A stretch of DNA of 64,000 nucleotides from Desulfovibrio sp. TomC (GTDB lineage Bacteria > Desulfobacterota > Desulfovibrionia > Desulfovibrionales > Desulfovibrionaceae): NCBI RefSeq assembly GCF_000801335.2, contig NZ_JSEH01000025.1, positions 1-64,000 on the forward strand. The letters are read 5' to 3'. Of this stretch, positions 26,356 to 36,821 are shown piece by piece. Made by a program: the position numbers and the translations under genes. Position 1 is the first letter of the stretch. Every line of letters begins with the position of its first letter. The notes beneath the pieces are model-generated. The model made no database searches and was not told the origin of the DNA. It saw only the letters and a program-made list of their open reading frames with translations.

Positions 26356-26940
26356 CTAGAACTTGACCTTGGGGGCCGTCTGGGCCGCATCATCGGCCTT
26401 GTAGTATTCCTTGGGCTTTAAATGGAGCATGAGCGAATTGGTGATGAAATTGGGAAAGGTGCGGATGGAGCTGTTATAGATTTCAACGGTCTGGTTGTAG
26501 CGTTGCCGGGCCACGTTGATCCGGTTTTCCGTGCCTTCGAGCTGGTGCTGGAGATCGCGGAAGTTCTGGTCGGCCTTGAGTTGCGGATAGTTCTCGGCCA
26601 CGGCTAAAAGGCGCGACAGGGCGGACTGCATCTGGCCTTGCGCCTGCTGGAAGGCGGCCATGGCTTGCGGATCGGCCAGGGTTTCCGGGGTGAGCTTGAT
26701 CTGTCCGGCCTTGGAACGGGCGTCGGTGACGGCGGTGAAGGTGTCTTTTTCGTGGCTGGCGTAGCCTTTGACTGTTTCCACGAGGTTGGGAATGAGGTCC
26801 AGGCGGCGTTGCAGGGCGGCGTCCACATTGCCCCAGGCGGCTTTGACCGCTTCCTCGTTGGTTTGCATCTGGTTGTAGCCGCAGCCGGTAAGGCCAAAAA
26901 GCGTCAGCAATATGGCAAGGGCGCCGAAGATTCTGGTCAT
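26356..26940 (-). CDS. lemA: LemA-family lipoprotein
   Basis: The protein has about 194 residues. The start is followed by a hydrophobic stretch ending in the lipobox LTGC near residue 20. A LemA domain follows, with RRLDLIPNLVETVKGYA and NRINVARQRYNQ. The AAAGGAG site before the ATG at 26940 fixes the start. It is the first gene of the lemA-TPM-TPM set. A role in the envelope is likely, but the precise function is not known. Confidence 0.93.
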   Translation of the reverse strand: MTRIFGALAILLTLFGLTGCGYNQMQTNEEAVKAAWGNVDAALQRRLDLIPNLVETVKGYASHEKDTFTAVTDARSKAGQIKLTPETLADPQAMAAFQQAQGQMQSALSRLLAVAENYPQLKADQNFRDLQHQLEGTENRINVARQRYNQTVEIYNSSIRTFPNFITNSLMLHLKPKEYYKADDAAQTAPKVKF

Positions 26941-27020
26941 GGGTGCTCCTTTGAACAAGTTCCAGCAATAGGCTGCTTATAAGACGGCCGGCAGGCGGAG
27001 GCAAGGCGGGGGAATTACGG

Positions 27021-27064
27021 GGTCGGTCGCCGTGGCTGGGACGCACCCGCCACGGCGACCGACC
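27021..27064 (-). terminator. Terminator after the exported propeller-like gene
   Basis: A perfect 16-bp GC-rich stem (27021-27036 with 27049-27064) closes a 12-base loop right after the stop at 27070. There is no T-run, so it may act as a stabilising hairpin or a rho-assisted terminator. Confidence 0.75.
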
Positions 27065-27069
27065 GGAGG

Positions 27070-29127
27070 CTAATTGTCCAGGAGCAGGTACATACTGGGA
27101 TTTGTTGTGGTCGCGGCGCTTTCCTTGAAATTGGGATTCGTGGTCCAGATGACGCCGTTGTCGCCCACGGCAAAGGCGGCCGACTGGCTTTGCGAAGCGC
27201 CAAGACCGCTTAGAGGGCTGGAGAAACCGCCCTGGACCAGGGCGCCTGTACCGTTTTGGATGCGGTAGAGAAATCCCTTGCCGCCGTCGGTATAGCTGCT
27301 GGAGGTGTTGAGCGCGGCCCAGAAAACGCCGTCCCCGGCGTAGGTGACAGCCGTGAAGAATTCGAGCGGAACGCTGGGGTCGGAAGCCACTTGGCGGGGA
27401 ATGCCGGCCACCGGCTGCCAGGTCGTGCCGTCGGTGGAATAAAAGGCGCTGCCATTGACGCCGACAGCCACGACCATGCCGTTGGCGGCGGCCACGGCGG
27501 TCAGATCATCGCCGTTTGGACCAACGATGGAGACGCTCCAGGCCCCATTTCGCCACAGGGCCACCTGTCCGCCCTTGCCCACGGCGTGGACGTCGCCGTT
27601 GGGCGAGGCCGCCAGGGCGGCGTACTGGTAAACTTCTGATCCGCCTTGCAGGCAGGTCGGGAATTCGCTGCCGACAACACAGGGCTGGCCTGCCGCATTG
27701 CTGTTTACGAGGACAACGTAGCCTCTGGAGGCCGTCTTGGCCACATCAAGGATGGCGCTGTAGCCGCCCGTGCCCGGGATGGTCCAATCGGTCCAGGCTG
27801 TGCCGTTGCCTCGTTTGATGGTGGCGTTGAACGTCCCGTAATCAATGGAGGAAAACCACATGTCCGTGGGAGAAAAGGCCTTGAATGTCTTGATGCTGGA
27901 ATTATCCGGCAAGCCGGCAATGGGGTGCTTCGTCATCCGGCCGCCATCCCAGGCGTAAATGCCGGTGGCCGCGTCGGTATACTGCGGGGCGAGCCAGAGA
28001 TAGCCGGAAAAGACGGCGGTCTTCCAGGGGGTATTGACGGCTGGGGGGGTATTGAGGGTTTGGCGGGTCCCGCCGGTAGGATCGAAACGCTCCATCAACC
28101 CGAGAGAGCCGCCGAAGAAGTACTGCCCATCGCCGTTCGGCCAGAGGGTGTTGCGGGTCTTGCCCGCTTCGTCGGTGAATTTGGTCAGATTGTCGATGCT
28201 TCCGGTCCAGTGCTGAATGGCCCCGCCGGCTCCGACGAACCAGATGTCGTTGGGACCCGTGCCATGCATGGCCAGCATATTGACCGGGGTCATCCAGGAA
28301 CCGTCACCCTGGTTGACCTGCGCCCAGTCGGAAGAAACCGAGGGCTGCAACCGGTAGAGTTGGCCGTAGTTGCCGCCGGCGAAAACGGCAGCGGCAGACG
28401 GTCCCCAGACAGTTTGCAGCAGGTTGGTAGTCATCCACCCCGAAGATTCATACTGGGCAACGATAGTCCATCCGTTGTTGTCCCTGTGCAGGATAGTGCC
28501 ATAGGAACCAACGGCGTAGACGTCGTCGTCGGCAAAACCGTAAATGGCGCTCAGTGTATAGTCGCTGTGTTTGCCGGCCGGTATCGTGACGTTTTCGAAT
28601 TCCCATTTGGCCAGCCCGGCATTCCATTTGACCGGTGCGCCGGAGACGCTGGTGACGGCATAGGCTTGGCCGGTGGAGGAGACCCAGACGTCATTGACAG
28701 GGTAGAGATCGGGATACGAGGAATAGGTGGGCGGTGTGGTGGCCGACCAGCCTGTTCCGTCAAAGTGGAGCAACACGGATCGTATGGGGTCGGTGTTGGC
28801 GCCGGTGGCCTGGCTGCCGCCCACGGCCCAGATGTCGTTTGGCCCCCGGCCGTGGATGCCCTTGAGCGGGGCGAGGGTGCCCGACTCCATCTGGCTGTAG
28901 GTTGCGCCGATTTTTTTGAGGATCAGGCCGCCGTCGCCCACAATGTACATGGTGGCGCCGTCGTCGGGGCTGTAAGCATCGTAGAGGGTGTTGCCGGTTG
29001 GCGACGGTGTGAGAAGGCTCCAGGTCGCTGCCTTGGCAGGTTGCACCAAGCCTGCGAGCAGGCAGAGCGTCAGGACGGACCATATGACAAGGATGCGGGA
29101 ACACGGGACATGCGGGTATTTGAGCAT
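27070..29127 (-). CDS. Large exported protein, predicted beta-propeller
   Basis: The protein has about 685 residues after a signal peptide of about 30 residues ending PAKA. The body holds many repeats of the type NDIWAVGG, DDVYAVGSYGTIL and NDIWFVGAGGAI, each followed by a Trp-rich strand, as expected for a multi-blade propeller. I do not recognise an enzyme domain. The signal-peptide region is duplicated in tandem upstream: the same block of about 38 residues recurs from an ATG at 29241, each with its own AGGAG site. The ATG at 29127 gives a normal signal peptide; initiation at 29241 would yield a longer N-terminus. Confidence 0.75.
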   Translation of the reverse strand: MLKYPHVPCSRILVIWSVLTLCLLAGLVQPAKAATWSLLTPSPTGNTLYDAYSPDDGATMYIVGDGGLILKKIGATYSQMESGTLAPLKGIHGRGPNDIWAVGGSQATGANTDPIRSVLLHFDGTGWSATTPPTYSSYPDLYPVNDVWVSSTGQAYAVTSVSGAPVKWNAGLAKWEFENVTIPAGKHSDYTLSAIYGFADDDVYAVGSYGTILHRDNNGWTIVAQYESSGWMTTNLLQTVWGPSAAAVFAGGNYGQLYRLQPSVSSDWAQVNQGDGSWMTPVNMLAMHGTGPNDIWFVGAGGAIQHWTGSIDNLTKFTDEAGKTRNTLWPNGDGQYFFGGSLGLMERFDPTGGTRQTLNTPPAVNTPWKTAVFSGYLWLAPQYTDAATGIYAWDGGRMTKHPIAGLPDNSSIKTFKAFSPTDMWFSSIDYGTFNATIKRGNGTAWTDWTIPGTGGYSAILDVAKTASRGYVVLVNSNAAGQPCVVGSEFPTCLQGGSEVYQYAALAASPNGDVHAVGKGGQVALWRNGAWSVSIVGPNGDDLTAVAAANGMVVAVGVNGSAFYSTDGTTWQPVAGIPRQVASDPSVPLEFFTAVTYAGDGVFWAALNTSSSYTDGGKGFLYRIQNGTGALVQGGFSSPLSGLGASQSQSAAFAVGDNGVIWTTNPNFKESAATTTNPSMYLLLDN

Positions 29128-29274
29128 AATGCGTCTCCTCCCTCTGTCGTTGTTCTCGTCAGAGCCTGCAAGCAGGCAGAGTGTGAAGACGGACGATACG
29201 GCCAGGACGCGGGAACACGGGACATGCAGGTGTTTGGCCATGATGCGTCTCCTCTCGCTGGCGTTGTGCTTATT
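29047..29274 (-). repeat. 114-bp in-frame tandem duplication at the signal peptide
   Basis: Two copies with a period of 114 bases (38 codons) cover the ribosome site, ATG and signal sequence. Compare GCGGGAACACGGGACATGC at 29095 and again at 29209. The copies differ by scattered substitutions. Confidence 0.85.
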
Positions 29275-29319
29275 CAGTTCAAAATAGTGAGGTTTCTCCC
29301 GTGCATCCATGATATTTTA

Positions 29320-29720
29320 AAATAAAGGAATGAAATTCAAGCTGCTAACATATAGCCAGGGAAGACTCTATTTGATTAACATATTCTTTAGTAAGGTTCC
29401 ACGTCTTGGTCAAGAGCCTGCGGAGACGAGGATGCCCCCTTTTAGCTGTTTCATCAAAAAGAGTATGGGGAGATCGTTCGATGCTTTCTCCATTCGAGGT
29501 TGGCTGGAAGAGGAAAGCGCTCAAGTGGGATACGCGCATTTTGCAAAGAGCGTGGTGGGTATTGTGATGAAAAGGACATGGCCCGGAGTGTTGGTCCGGG
29601 CCATGTCCTTGAAAAATGAAACGCGTCGCAGGAGGTTGCGGAAAATTGAGGCGGGATCGTTGGCGGGGAGTGAGCCTGTGCCTGTGTGGCGTCCATGAAA
29701 CGCATGGCGCGGCGGCAATG
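29320..29720. other. Non-coding gap
   Basis: The first part is AT-rich (about 29320-29400) and may hold the promoter for the exported gene on minus. I see no convincing gene. It contains the strong hairpin at 29572-29610. Confidence 0.6.
29572..29610 (-). terminator. Strong terminator after the PHP gene
   Basis: A perfect 16-bp stem (29572-29587 with 29595-29610) has a 7-base loop and is followed on the minus strand by TTTTCATC. It ends the miaB-BFN-PHP transcript. Confidence 0.9.
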
Positions 29721-30386
29721 CTAGTCGGCGCGCCCCCGGCCAAGGATGCGGGAAACGATGTCGCGGGAGTTGGACTCGGCTTGCAGATATTCTTCGAGCG
29801 TCAGTCCCGCGCCCAGGGCCACCTTTTTGCGACGTTCCTGGTTGACCAGATCGCCCGGTTCGTGGGCGTCGTTGTTGATGACCAGTCTGGCCCCGAAACG
29901 CCGGGCCAGAACGGCCACGTGGCCGTTGGTCAGGCTGTGTCCTTTGCGGGTGGTGATTTCCAGGGCCACGCCGTGTTCGGCGGCCAGTTCGGCCTCTTCC
30001 GGCGTAATCAGTCCCGGATGGGCCAGGATGTCGCAGCCGGCCTCGATGGCCGCCAGATTGGTGCCGGTTTCCACCGGCTCCACAATGGTTTCGCCGTGGA
30101 CCACGACAAGCTGCGCCCCGGCCGCCCTGGCCCGGTCTATGAGCTGGGGAATAAGCGGCGGCGGCACATGGGTGATCTCCACGCCGCACAGCACCGTTAC
30201 CCCGAGAAACGCCCCGGTCTCGGCCGCAAACCGGCTGATGTTGGAGACGATGAGATCGAGGTTGGAGTGGTCGGCATGGTCGGTCATGGCCATGGCCCGG
30301 TAACCGGCCTTGGCCGCCCGTCTGGCCAGTTCGGCCGGAATGAGGACCCCGTCGGAAAAGGTGGTGTGGGTGTGCAGGTCAATCAT
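29721..30386 (-). CDS. PHP-domain phosphatase, histidinol-phosphatase-like
   Basis: The protein has about 221 residues. It begins MIDLHTHTTFSDG, the metal-binding HxH of PHP enzymes, and continues with MTDHADH, GVEITH, ILAHPG and NNDAHEP, each supplying metal ligands. It should hydrolyse a phosphate ester. Its length fits the HisK-like and YcdX-like groups. The start lies 2 bases after the stop of the nuclease gene. The substrate cannot be told. Confidence 0.88.
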   Translation of the reverse strand: MIDLHTHTTFSDGVLIPAELARRAAKAGYRAMAMTDHADHSNLDLIVSNISRFAAETGAFLGVTVLCGVEITHVPPPLIPQLIDRARAAGAQLVVVHGETIVEPVETGTNLAAIEAGCDILAHPGLITPEEAELAAEHGVALEITTRKGHSLTNGHVAVLARRFGARLVINNDAHEPGDLVNQERRKKVALGAGLTLEEYLQAESNSRDIVSRILGRGRAD

Positions 30387-30388
30387 GT

Positions 30389-30883
30389 TCACATCTTGTA
30401 TTTGGTGTCGTTTGGATCGAATTTTTCGAGCAACTCCGTCCACTTGTCCGAGTCGTCGCTGGAAAAGGCCACGACCGAGGCCTCCTTGGATTCCTTGGCC
30501 ACCTGCTCCATGACCGTTTCGGCCACCAGGATCGGGACCTTGGCTCGAAGGGCCAGGGCGATGGCGTCGGAGGGGCGGCTGTCGATGCGCCGGATGCCGC
30601 CTTCGACTTCGACTTCGATGTCGGCGTAGTAGGTCCCCTCGGTCAGTTCCGTGACATGGACGGCCACCACATGGGCGTCGAGTTTGTGGATCATGGTCAG
30701 CAGCAGGTCGTGGGTCATGGGACGCGGCAGCTCCACGTCGTTTAAGGACAGGGAGATGGCCATGGCCTCCATGGCCCCGATCCAGATCGGCAGCGCGTTT
30801 TTCTCCTCCAAATCCTTGAGGATCAGCACCGGCACCTGGGAATCTTCATCCAGGGCCAGCCCGAAGACTTTCATTTCAATCAT
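30389..30883 (-). CDS. Bifunctional nuclease family protein (DUF151)
   Basis: The 164-residue protein has the DUF151 signature, with LPIWIGAMEAMAI, RPMTHDLL and IDSRPSDAIALALR. Family members act as nucleases on RNA and DNA in plants and bacteria. It overlaps the miaB stop by 8 bases and the PHP gene follows at once, so the three form a coupled operon. Confidence 0.93.
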   Translation of the reverse strand: MIEMKVFGLALDEDSQVPVLILKDLEEKNALPIWIGAMEAMAISLSLNDVELPRPMTHDLLLTMIHKLDAHVVAVHVTELTEGTYYADIEVEVEGGIRRIDSRPSDAIALALRAKVPILVAETVMEQVAKESKEASVVAFSSDDSDKWTELLEKFDPNDTKYKM

Positions 30884-32216
30884 GGTCGGCCTCCGCCTCC
30901 CCGATGAGGGAGTGCTTTTTGGCTTGGACGATGCGCACCCGCACCAGCCGGCCAGTGGCGTCCTGTGACCCGGGCAGGGTCAGGTTGACGATGCGTCCGC
31001 CAGGATCGCGGCCCCGCCAGGAAGGCCCTGACGGACCGTCGCGCCGGCTGACGCCCTCGATCAGCACGGTATCGGTCTGTCCGACCCGGGCGGCCAGGGA
31101 GGCGGCCAGACGTTCGTCGAGGAGAGCCTGGAGTTCGGCCAGCCGGGCGGACTTCACCTCCTGGCTGATTTTTGGCTCCAGCCGCTCGGAGGCTGTTCCC
31201 GGCCTGTCAGAGTACATGAAGGAGAAACCGCTTTCAAATCCTACCTTGCGCACCAGATCGAGGGTGGCGGCAAAATCGGCCTCGGTTTCGCCGGGAAAGC
31301 CAACAATGAAATCCGTGGTCAGCGCGATGTCAGGCCGGGCGCGGCGCAGCTTTTCGATCAGGGTCAGATAGGCGGCCGTATCGTAGCGCCGGCCCATGCG
31401 GCCCAGGATGTCGTCGGAGCCGGACTGCACAGGCAGATGGAGCGCCGGGCACAGTTCGGGCAGGGAGGCGAACCGGGCGATGACCGCATCGTCCAGGTCT
31501 TTGGGGTGCGAGGTGGTGAAGCGGATGCGTTCGATGCCGGGTACGGCGGCCACGGCGTCAAGCAGCGCGGCAAAGCCTGTCCCGTCGCCGGATGCATCCA
31601 GGCCGTAGCTGTTGACGTTTTGACCAAGGAGCGTCACCTCGCGCACGCCGCGCTGGGCCAGGCTGGTGCATTCCTCGATGATCGAGGGCCGGCTGCGGGA
31701 TTTTTGCCGGCCGCGCACAAAGGGCACGATGCAGTAGGAGCAGTAGTTGTCGCAGCCCTGCATGATGGAGACAAAGGCTCGGGGAGGGAGGTTGTCTTGC
31801 GGCCAGGACTGGTCGCGCTCGGGGTAGGATTCGGTGAAGTCGAGCAGCGACAGGCGCAGGCCGGGTTCGGCGGCCAGCCGGGCCATGGCGCGCGGCGCGG
31901 CGGCGATGCCGTCGGTGCCAAAGACCAGACGCACCATGGGAAAGCGTTGCCACAGGGCCGTGCCGAGCTGCTGGGCGGTGCAGCCGCCGACGGCAATAAA
32001 CGCATTGGGGTTGTCCCGATGCCGGTCGGCGATGCGGCCGATCTCACTGACGACCTTTTGCTCGGGTTTGTCGCGCACCGAGCAGGTAAAAAGAATAAAG
32101 AGTTCGGCCTCTTCATCAGGGGCCGGGGTGAAGCCTTCCGCAGTGAGGGCGCGGGTGAGCCAGTCGCCGTCGCCGACGTTCATCTGGCAGCCCATGGTGG
32201 TGACGTGAAATTTCAT
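30876..32216 (-). CDS. miaB: tRNA-2-methylthio-N6-dimethylallyladenosine synthase MiaB
   Basis: The protein has about 446 residues. It has an N-terminal UPF0004 domain (TMGCQMNVGD, FTCSVRDK and GGCTAQ supply cluster cysteines), the radical SAM motif CDNYCSYC, and a C-terminal TRAM domain. It adds the methylthio group to i6A37 of tRNA. The true start is the ATG at 32216; the frame stays open far upstream across fumC on the opposite strand, which is an artefact of high GC. It overlaps the next gene. Confidence 0.96.
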   Translation of the reverse strand: MKFHVTTMGCQMNVGDGDWLTRALTAEGFTPAPDEEAELFILFTCSVRDKPEQKVVSEIGRIADRHRDNPNAFIAVGGCTAQQLGTALWQRFPMVRLVFGTDGIAAAPRAMARLAAEPGLRLSLLDFTESYPERDQSWPQDNLPPRAFVSIMQGCDNYCSYCIVPFVRGRQKSRSRPSIIEECTSLAQRGVREVTLLGQNVNSYGLDASGDGTGFAALLDAVAAVPGIERIRFTTSHPKDLDDAVIARFASLPELCPALHLPVQSGSDDILGRMGRRYDTAAYLTLIEKLRRARPDIALTTDFIVGFPGETEADFAATLDLVRKVGFESGFSFMYSDRPGTASERLEPKISQEVKSARLAELQALLDERLAASLAARVGQTDTVLIEGVSRRDGPSGPSWRGRDPGGRIVNLTLPGSQDATGRLVRVRIVQAKKHSLIGEAEADHD

Positions 32217-32396
32217 GGCGCAAGAGCCATAATGCACGCCGGGCCGGCGGTAAAGGGGGAGGGGAGGGCCTTTCGCCGGTTGTTTTGGATCGGCCTTGCC
32301 CGCCTCGTGGCAGGCATGTATGTTCCATAGTGGGGAAGTTGTGCGTTTGCGAAACCCTTTTCCCGGAGCATCCCGCCGCCAAGGAGGACCGCAGCC

Positions 32397-33797
<1,401 letters not shown>

Positions 33798-33845
33798 GCG
33801 CCTTATGGCATTGGCGGCCAAGCAACTTTGGGCTATGGCGTCGGT

Positions 33846-35132
33846 ATGGACAACGCCCTCGAAGCCGCTCTTCGCGCCGGACAATCGGTCTTTTTCACCA
33901 ATCCCGGCCGCGCTCCTCTTGTGACGGTGGCTGGTTCCCTGGCGGTCACGCGCGCCGACATTGAGGTTGCCGGGGATCGCCTGGAGCGGTTTGCGCCGCT
34001 TTTGGCCGAACTGTTTCCCGAACTGGCCCCGGCCGGCGGCAGCGTGGAATCCGCCCTGGTCCCTGTGCCTGTCTTGGAGCGTCGACTGCACGCCGCCGGG
34101 CTGCCGGCCGGGGACCGGGTTTTTCTCAAGGCCGACCATGCCCTGCCTGTGGTCGGATCGGTCAAGGCCCGGGGCGGCCTGCATGCCGTTTTGGCCGTGG
34201 CCGAGGCCCTTGCCCTGGCCGACGGGTTGCTCAGTGGCCCGCGCGACGAGTATCGCCGCCTGGGAGAGCCGGCGGCCCGGGATTTTTTTGCCGGCCACAC
34301 CCTGTCGGTCGGCTCCACAGGCAATCTGGGCCTGTCGATCGGCGTTTTCGGCCGGGGCCTGGGGTTTGGCGTCACGGTCCACATGTCGGCCGAGGCCCGG
34401 GCCTGGAAAAAGGAGAAACTGCGCCGCGTCGGGGCCACCGTGGTCGAGCACCCCGGGGACTATGCCGCAGCCTGCGCCGTGGCCCGGGAAGAGGCGGCCC
34501 GATCGCCGCGCCGGCATTTCATTGACGACGAAAATTCCCTGGATCTGCTGCTCGGCTACGCCGTGGCCGGACTGCGGCTGCCGGATCAGCTGGCTGCCTG
34601 CCGCATCGCTGTTTCGCCCGAGCATCCCCTGTGCCTGCATCTGCCCTGCGGCGTGGGCGGCGCGCCGGGCGGCATCGCCCTTGGCGCCCGGCTGGTCCTG
34701 GGGGATGCGGCCCAGGCCTATTTCGTCGAACCGACGCAGGCCCCGGCCCTGCTCCTGGGGCTGGCCACCGGCCGCCACGGCGGGGTCAGCGCGGCCGTGT
34801 ATGGCCTGACCGGCCGGACCGTGGCCGACGGGCTGGCCGTGTCGCGCCCTTCAGAACTCGTTTGCCGGCTTATGGCCTCTGTCCTTGACGGCGCGCATAC
34901 CGTCAGCGACGCCGCCTTGCTTGGCCATGTGGCCGAGGCCTGGAACGACGAGGCCCTTCGCCTGGAACCGTCAGCCGCCGCAGCCCTGGCCGGTCCCCTG
35001 GCCGTTCGCCGGGCCAATCTGCCGGCCCTGGCCGGCAGGGCGGCCACGCATATTTGCTGGGCCACGGGCGGCAGCCTGCTGCCGGACGCCGAATTTGCCG
35101 CCCTGCTCGCCCGGGCCGGGACGCGGCCGTGA
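33846..35132 (+). CDS. dsdA: D-serine dehydratase (D-serine ammonia-lyase)
   Basis: The protein has about 428 residues. PLP-dependent fold-type II features include the lysine in VGSVKARGG, the loop SVGSTGNLGLSIG and the phosphate-cup sequence CGVGGAPGG. It converts D-serine to pyruvate and ammonia. The start at 33846 has no clear ribosome site; a TTG at 33828 is an alternative. Its stop overlaps the start of the DUF1848 gene (GTGA), so they are coupled. Confidence 0.93.
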   Translation: MDNALEAALRAGQSVFFTNPGRAPLVTVAGSLAVTRADIEVAGDRLERFAPLLAELFPELAPAGGSVESALVPVPVLERRLHAAGLPAGDRVFLKADHALPVVGSVKARGGLHAVLAVAEALALADGLLSGPRDEYRRLGEPAARDFFAGHTLSVGSTGNLGLSIGVFGRGLGFGVTVHMSAEARAWKKEKLRRVGATVVEHPGDYAAACAVAREEAARSPRRHFIDDENSLDLLLGYAVAGLRLPDQLAACRIAVSPEHPLCLHLPCGVGGAPGGIALGARLVLGDAAQAYFVEPTQAPALLLGLATGRHGGVSAAVYGLTGRTVADGLAVSRPSELVCRLMASVLDGAHTVSDAALLGHVAEAWNDEALRLEPSAAAALAGPLAVRRANLPALAGRAATHICWATGGSLLPDAEFAALLARAGTRP

Positions 35133-36001
35133 TCATCAGCGCCAGCCGCCGCACCGATATTCCGGCCTTCTACGCCCGCTGGCTGATGGGACGGCTTCGC
35201 GCCGGGTTTTGCGAGGTGCGAAATCCCTTCAACGCCGCCCAGGTCTCCCGCGTCTCCCTGGCTGCGGCCGACGTCGACGCCCTGGTCTTGTGGACCCGCG
35301 ATCCCCGGCCGCTTTTGCCCCATCTGCCTGAAATCCTCGCCCTGGGCCACGAGCCGTTTTTTCTCTACACCCTCCTGGACAACCCCCGGGCGCTCGATCC
35401 CAAATGTCCGGAACCGGACGCGTCGCTTGCGACCTTTGCCCGTCTGGCCGAGGTCCTGCCTGGGCGTATCACTTGGCGCTACGATCCCATTGTCCTGACC
35501 GCGGCCATGCCGCCGGACTGGCACCGCCGCACCTTTGCCCGGCTGGCCGCAGCGCTGGCCGGCCACACCGACCGGGTCGTCGTCAGTTTCGTCGAACCCT
35601 ACCGCAAGACCAGCAAGCGTATGGCCGCCCTGGCCGAAGCCGGCTTCGCCCCCCTGGACCCCGCGCCCGAGGACCGTCTGCGTCTGCTTGTCGATCTGCG
35701 GGACATGGCCGCCAGCCACGGCATGGCCCTGGCCACCTGCTGCCAGCCGGAATATTTCGAGACGGCCGGCATCCCGGCCGCCCACTGCATCGACGCCGCC
35801 TGGATCAGCGAACGCACCGGCCGCGCCATCCCCCCGGCCAAGGACGCCGGCCAACGGCTGCGCTGCGGCTGCGCCCCCAGCCGCGACATCGGGGCCTACG
35901 ACCGCTGCCTGTTCGGCTGCGCCTATTGCTACGCCACCACCAGCTTCGACCGCGCCCGGGAGCACTACGGGCGTCACGATGCTGACGCTGTGATCTTGTG
36001 A
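35129..36001 (+). CDS. DUF1848 family protein
   Basis: The protein has about 290 residues. It begins IISASRRTDIPAFYARW, typical of DUF1848, and near the end has the cysteine cluster CGCAPSRDIGAYDRC followed by GCAYCYA, resembling an iron-sulfur site. Its function is not known. GTG at 35129 overlaps the dsdA stop. Confidence 0.87.
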   Translation: MIISASRRTDIPAFYARWLMGRLRAGFCEVRNPFNAAQVSRVSLAAADVDALVLWTRDPRPLLPHLPEILALGHEPFFLYTLLDNPRALDPKCPEPDASLATFARLAEVLPGRITWRYDPIVLTAAMPPDWHRRTFARLAAALAGHTDRVVVSFVEPYRKTSKRMAALAEAGFAPLDPAPEDRLRLLVDLRDMAASHGMALATCCQPEYFETAGIPAAHCIDAAWISERTGRAIPPAKDAGQRLRCGCAPSRDIGAYDRCLFGCAYCYATTSFDRAREHYGRHDADAVIL

Positions 36002-36021
36002 GACGTTGCGTGGGAAGAAAA

Positions 36022-36086
36022 TCGGGGCGCTGCCCCGAACCCCGCCGGGGGGAGGGTAGCCCCCTGGACCCCTGCAAATGGGGATA
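36022..36086 (+). repeat. GC-rich hairpin repeat, copy D
   Basis: Copy D starts with the hairpin CGGGGC and GCCCCG at 36022-36038, then CCGGGGGGAGGGTAGCCCCC and a GGACCCC tail. It follows the DUF1848 stop closely. Confidence 0.75.
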
Positions 36087-36213
36087 AGGGGAGGGTGCGG
36101 GTGGGCACAGGGGTGTGGGTGAATAAAGAGCAAAAAGAAGAGGGACGCTGGCCGGCCGGCGAGATTTCTTTTTCCCGCTTCCGTCCATCCTTACGCGAAC
36201 ACCGTCCCCTTTA

Positions 36214-36272
36214 CCCCTTCGGGGGGGCCGGGGGCCTCAGGCCCCCGGCCGCCGGAGGCACTCCCCCTTATC
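36214..36272 (-). repeat. GC-rich hairpin repeat, copy E
   Basis: On the minus strand this copy reads GCCTCCGGCGGCC, a stem GGGGGCC with GGCCCCC, and CCCGAAGGGG. It lies about 15 bases after the minus-strand stop of the zinc ribbon gene. Confidence 0.8.
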
Positions 36273-36286
36273 CCTCTTGCTAAAAA

Positions 36287-36613
36287 TTACGACGATTTGG
36301 CGGCATATTTGGCGGCGACCCGGGCGGCCAGGGTATTTTGACGCACAGGTTTCAGATCGCCGGGAACGGGCGGTACGGGCGTGTGATCCGGCAATGCGGG
36401 CTGGGCAACTGGTTTGGCAACGGTTTCGGGAGCGGGGTCTAGGCGTGGCGGCGCGGTCAGCGGCGCGGCGGCGGCGGATGCGCCAGCCAGCTTAAATGGC
36501 GAGGCAAAGCGATGGCCGCACACTGGGCAGGCCATGAGCATGCCGCCGATGTGGGACGGAAAACGCAGTGTCTGGCCGCAGCCAGGGCAGTGTCTCGTGG
36601 GGCCTTCGGACAT
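36287..36613 (-). CDS. Small zinc-ribbon protein with proline-rich tail
   Basis: The protein has about 108 residues. The N-terminus holds two pairs, CPGC and CPVC, spaced about 19 residues apart, a zinc ribbon of the MJ0042 type. The rest is Ala- and Pro-rich and disordered, ending KYAAKSS. The ATG at 36613 follows GGAGG by 6 bases. No partner can be named. Confidence 0.7.
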   Translation of the reverse strand: MSEGPTRHCPGCGQTLRFPSHIGGMLMACPVCGHRFASPFKLAGASAAAAPLTAPPRLDPAPETVAKPVAQPALPDHTPVPPVPGDLKPVRQNTLAARVAAKYAAKSS

Positions 36614-36701
36614 CGGACCCTCCATGGCCGGCAGTATTGCAAGAGAAGTGCCCCAAGTGAACAGGCTGGTTACAACAATGGACGATCATTTCGGAGTTGT
36701 C

Positions 36702-36773
36702 ATGGAACCAATCGAATTTGATGATTTTTTGAAAGTCGATATGCGCGTTGGCCGCATTCTCTTTTCCTGTTGA
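36702..36773 (+). pseudogene. Remnant of a CsaA-like tRNA-binding domain gene
   Basis: A short frame of 23 codons begins MEPIEFDDFLKVDMRVGRIL. This matches the N-terminus of CsaA and of the tRNA-binding domain of methionyl-tRNA synthetase, where a block such as FxDFxKVDIRVGxI is typical. It then runs into a TGA at 36771-36773 on the edge of repeat copy F. The rest of the domain (about 85 residues) is absent. Confidence 0.6.
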
Positions 36774-36813
36774 GGGGTCCGGGGGATCATCCCCCGGCCG
36801 CCGGAGCATTCCC
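36772..36813 (-). repeat. GC-rich hairpin repeat, copy F
   Basis: On the minus strand the order is TGCTCCGGCGGCC, then a stem GGGGGAT with ATCCCCC, then GGACCCCTC. It lies 9 bases past the stop of the CysC-like gene and abuts the csaA-like remnant. Confidence 0.8.
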
Positions 36814-36821
36814 CTTTTTCT

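Noticed and set aside
29330-29698. A 122-codon plus-strand frame in the gap before the PHP gene
   Set aside because: It runs through the strong terminator hairpin and matches no family.
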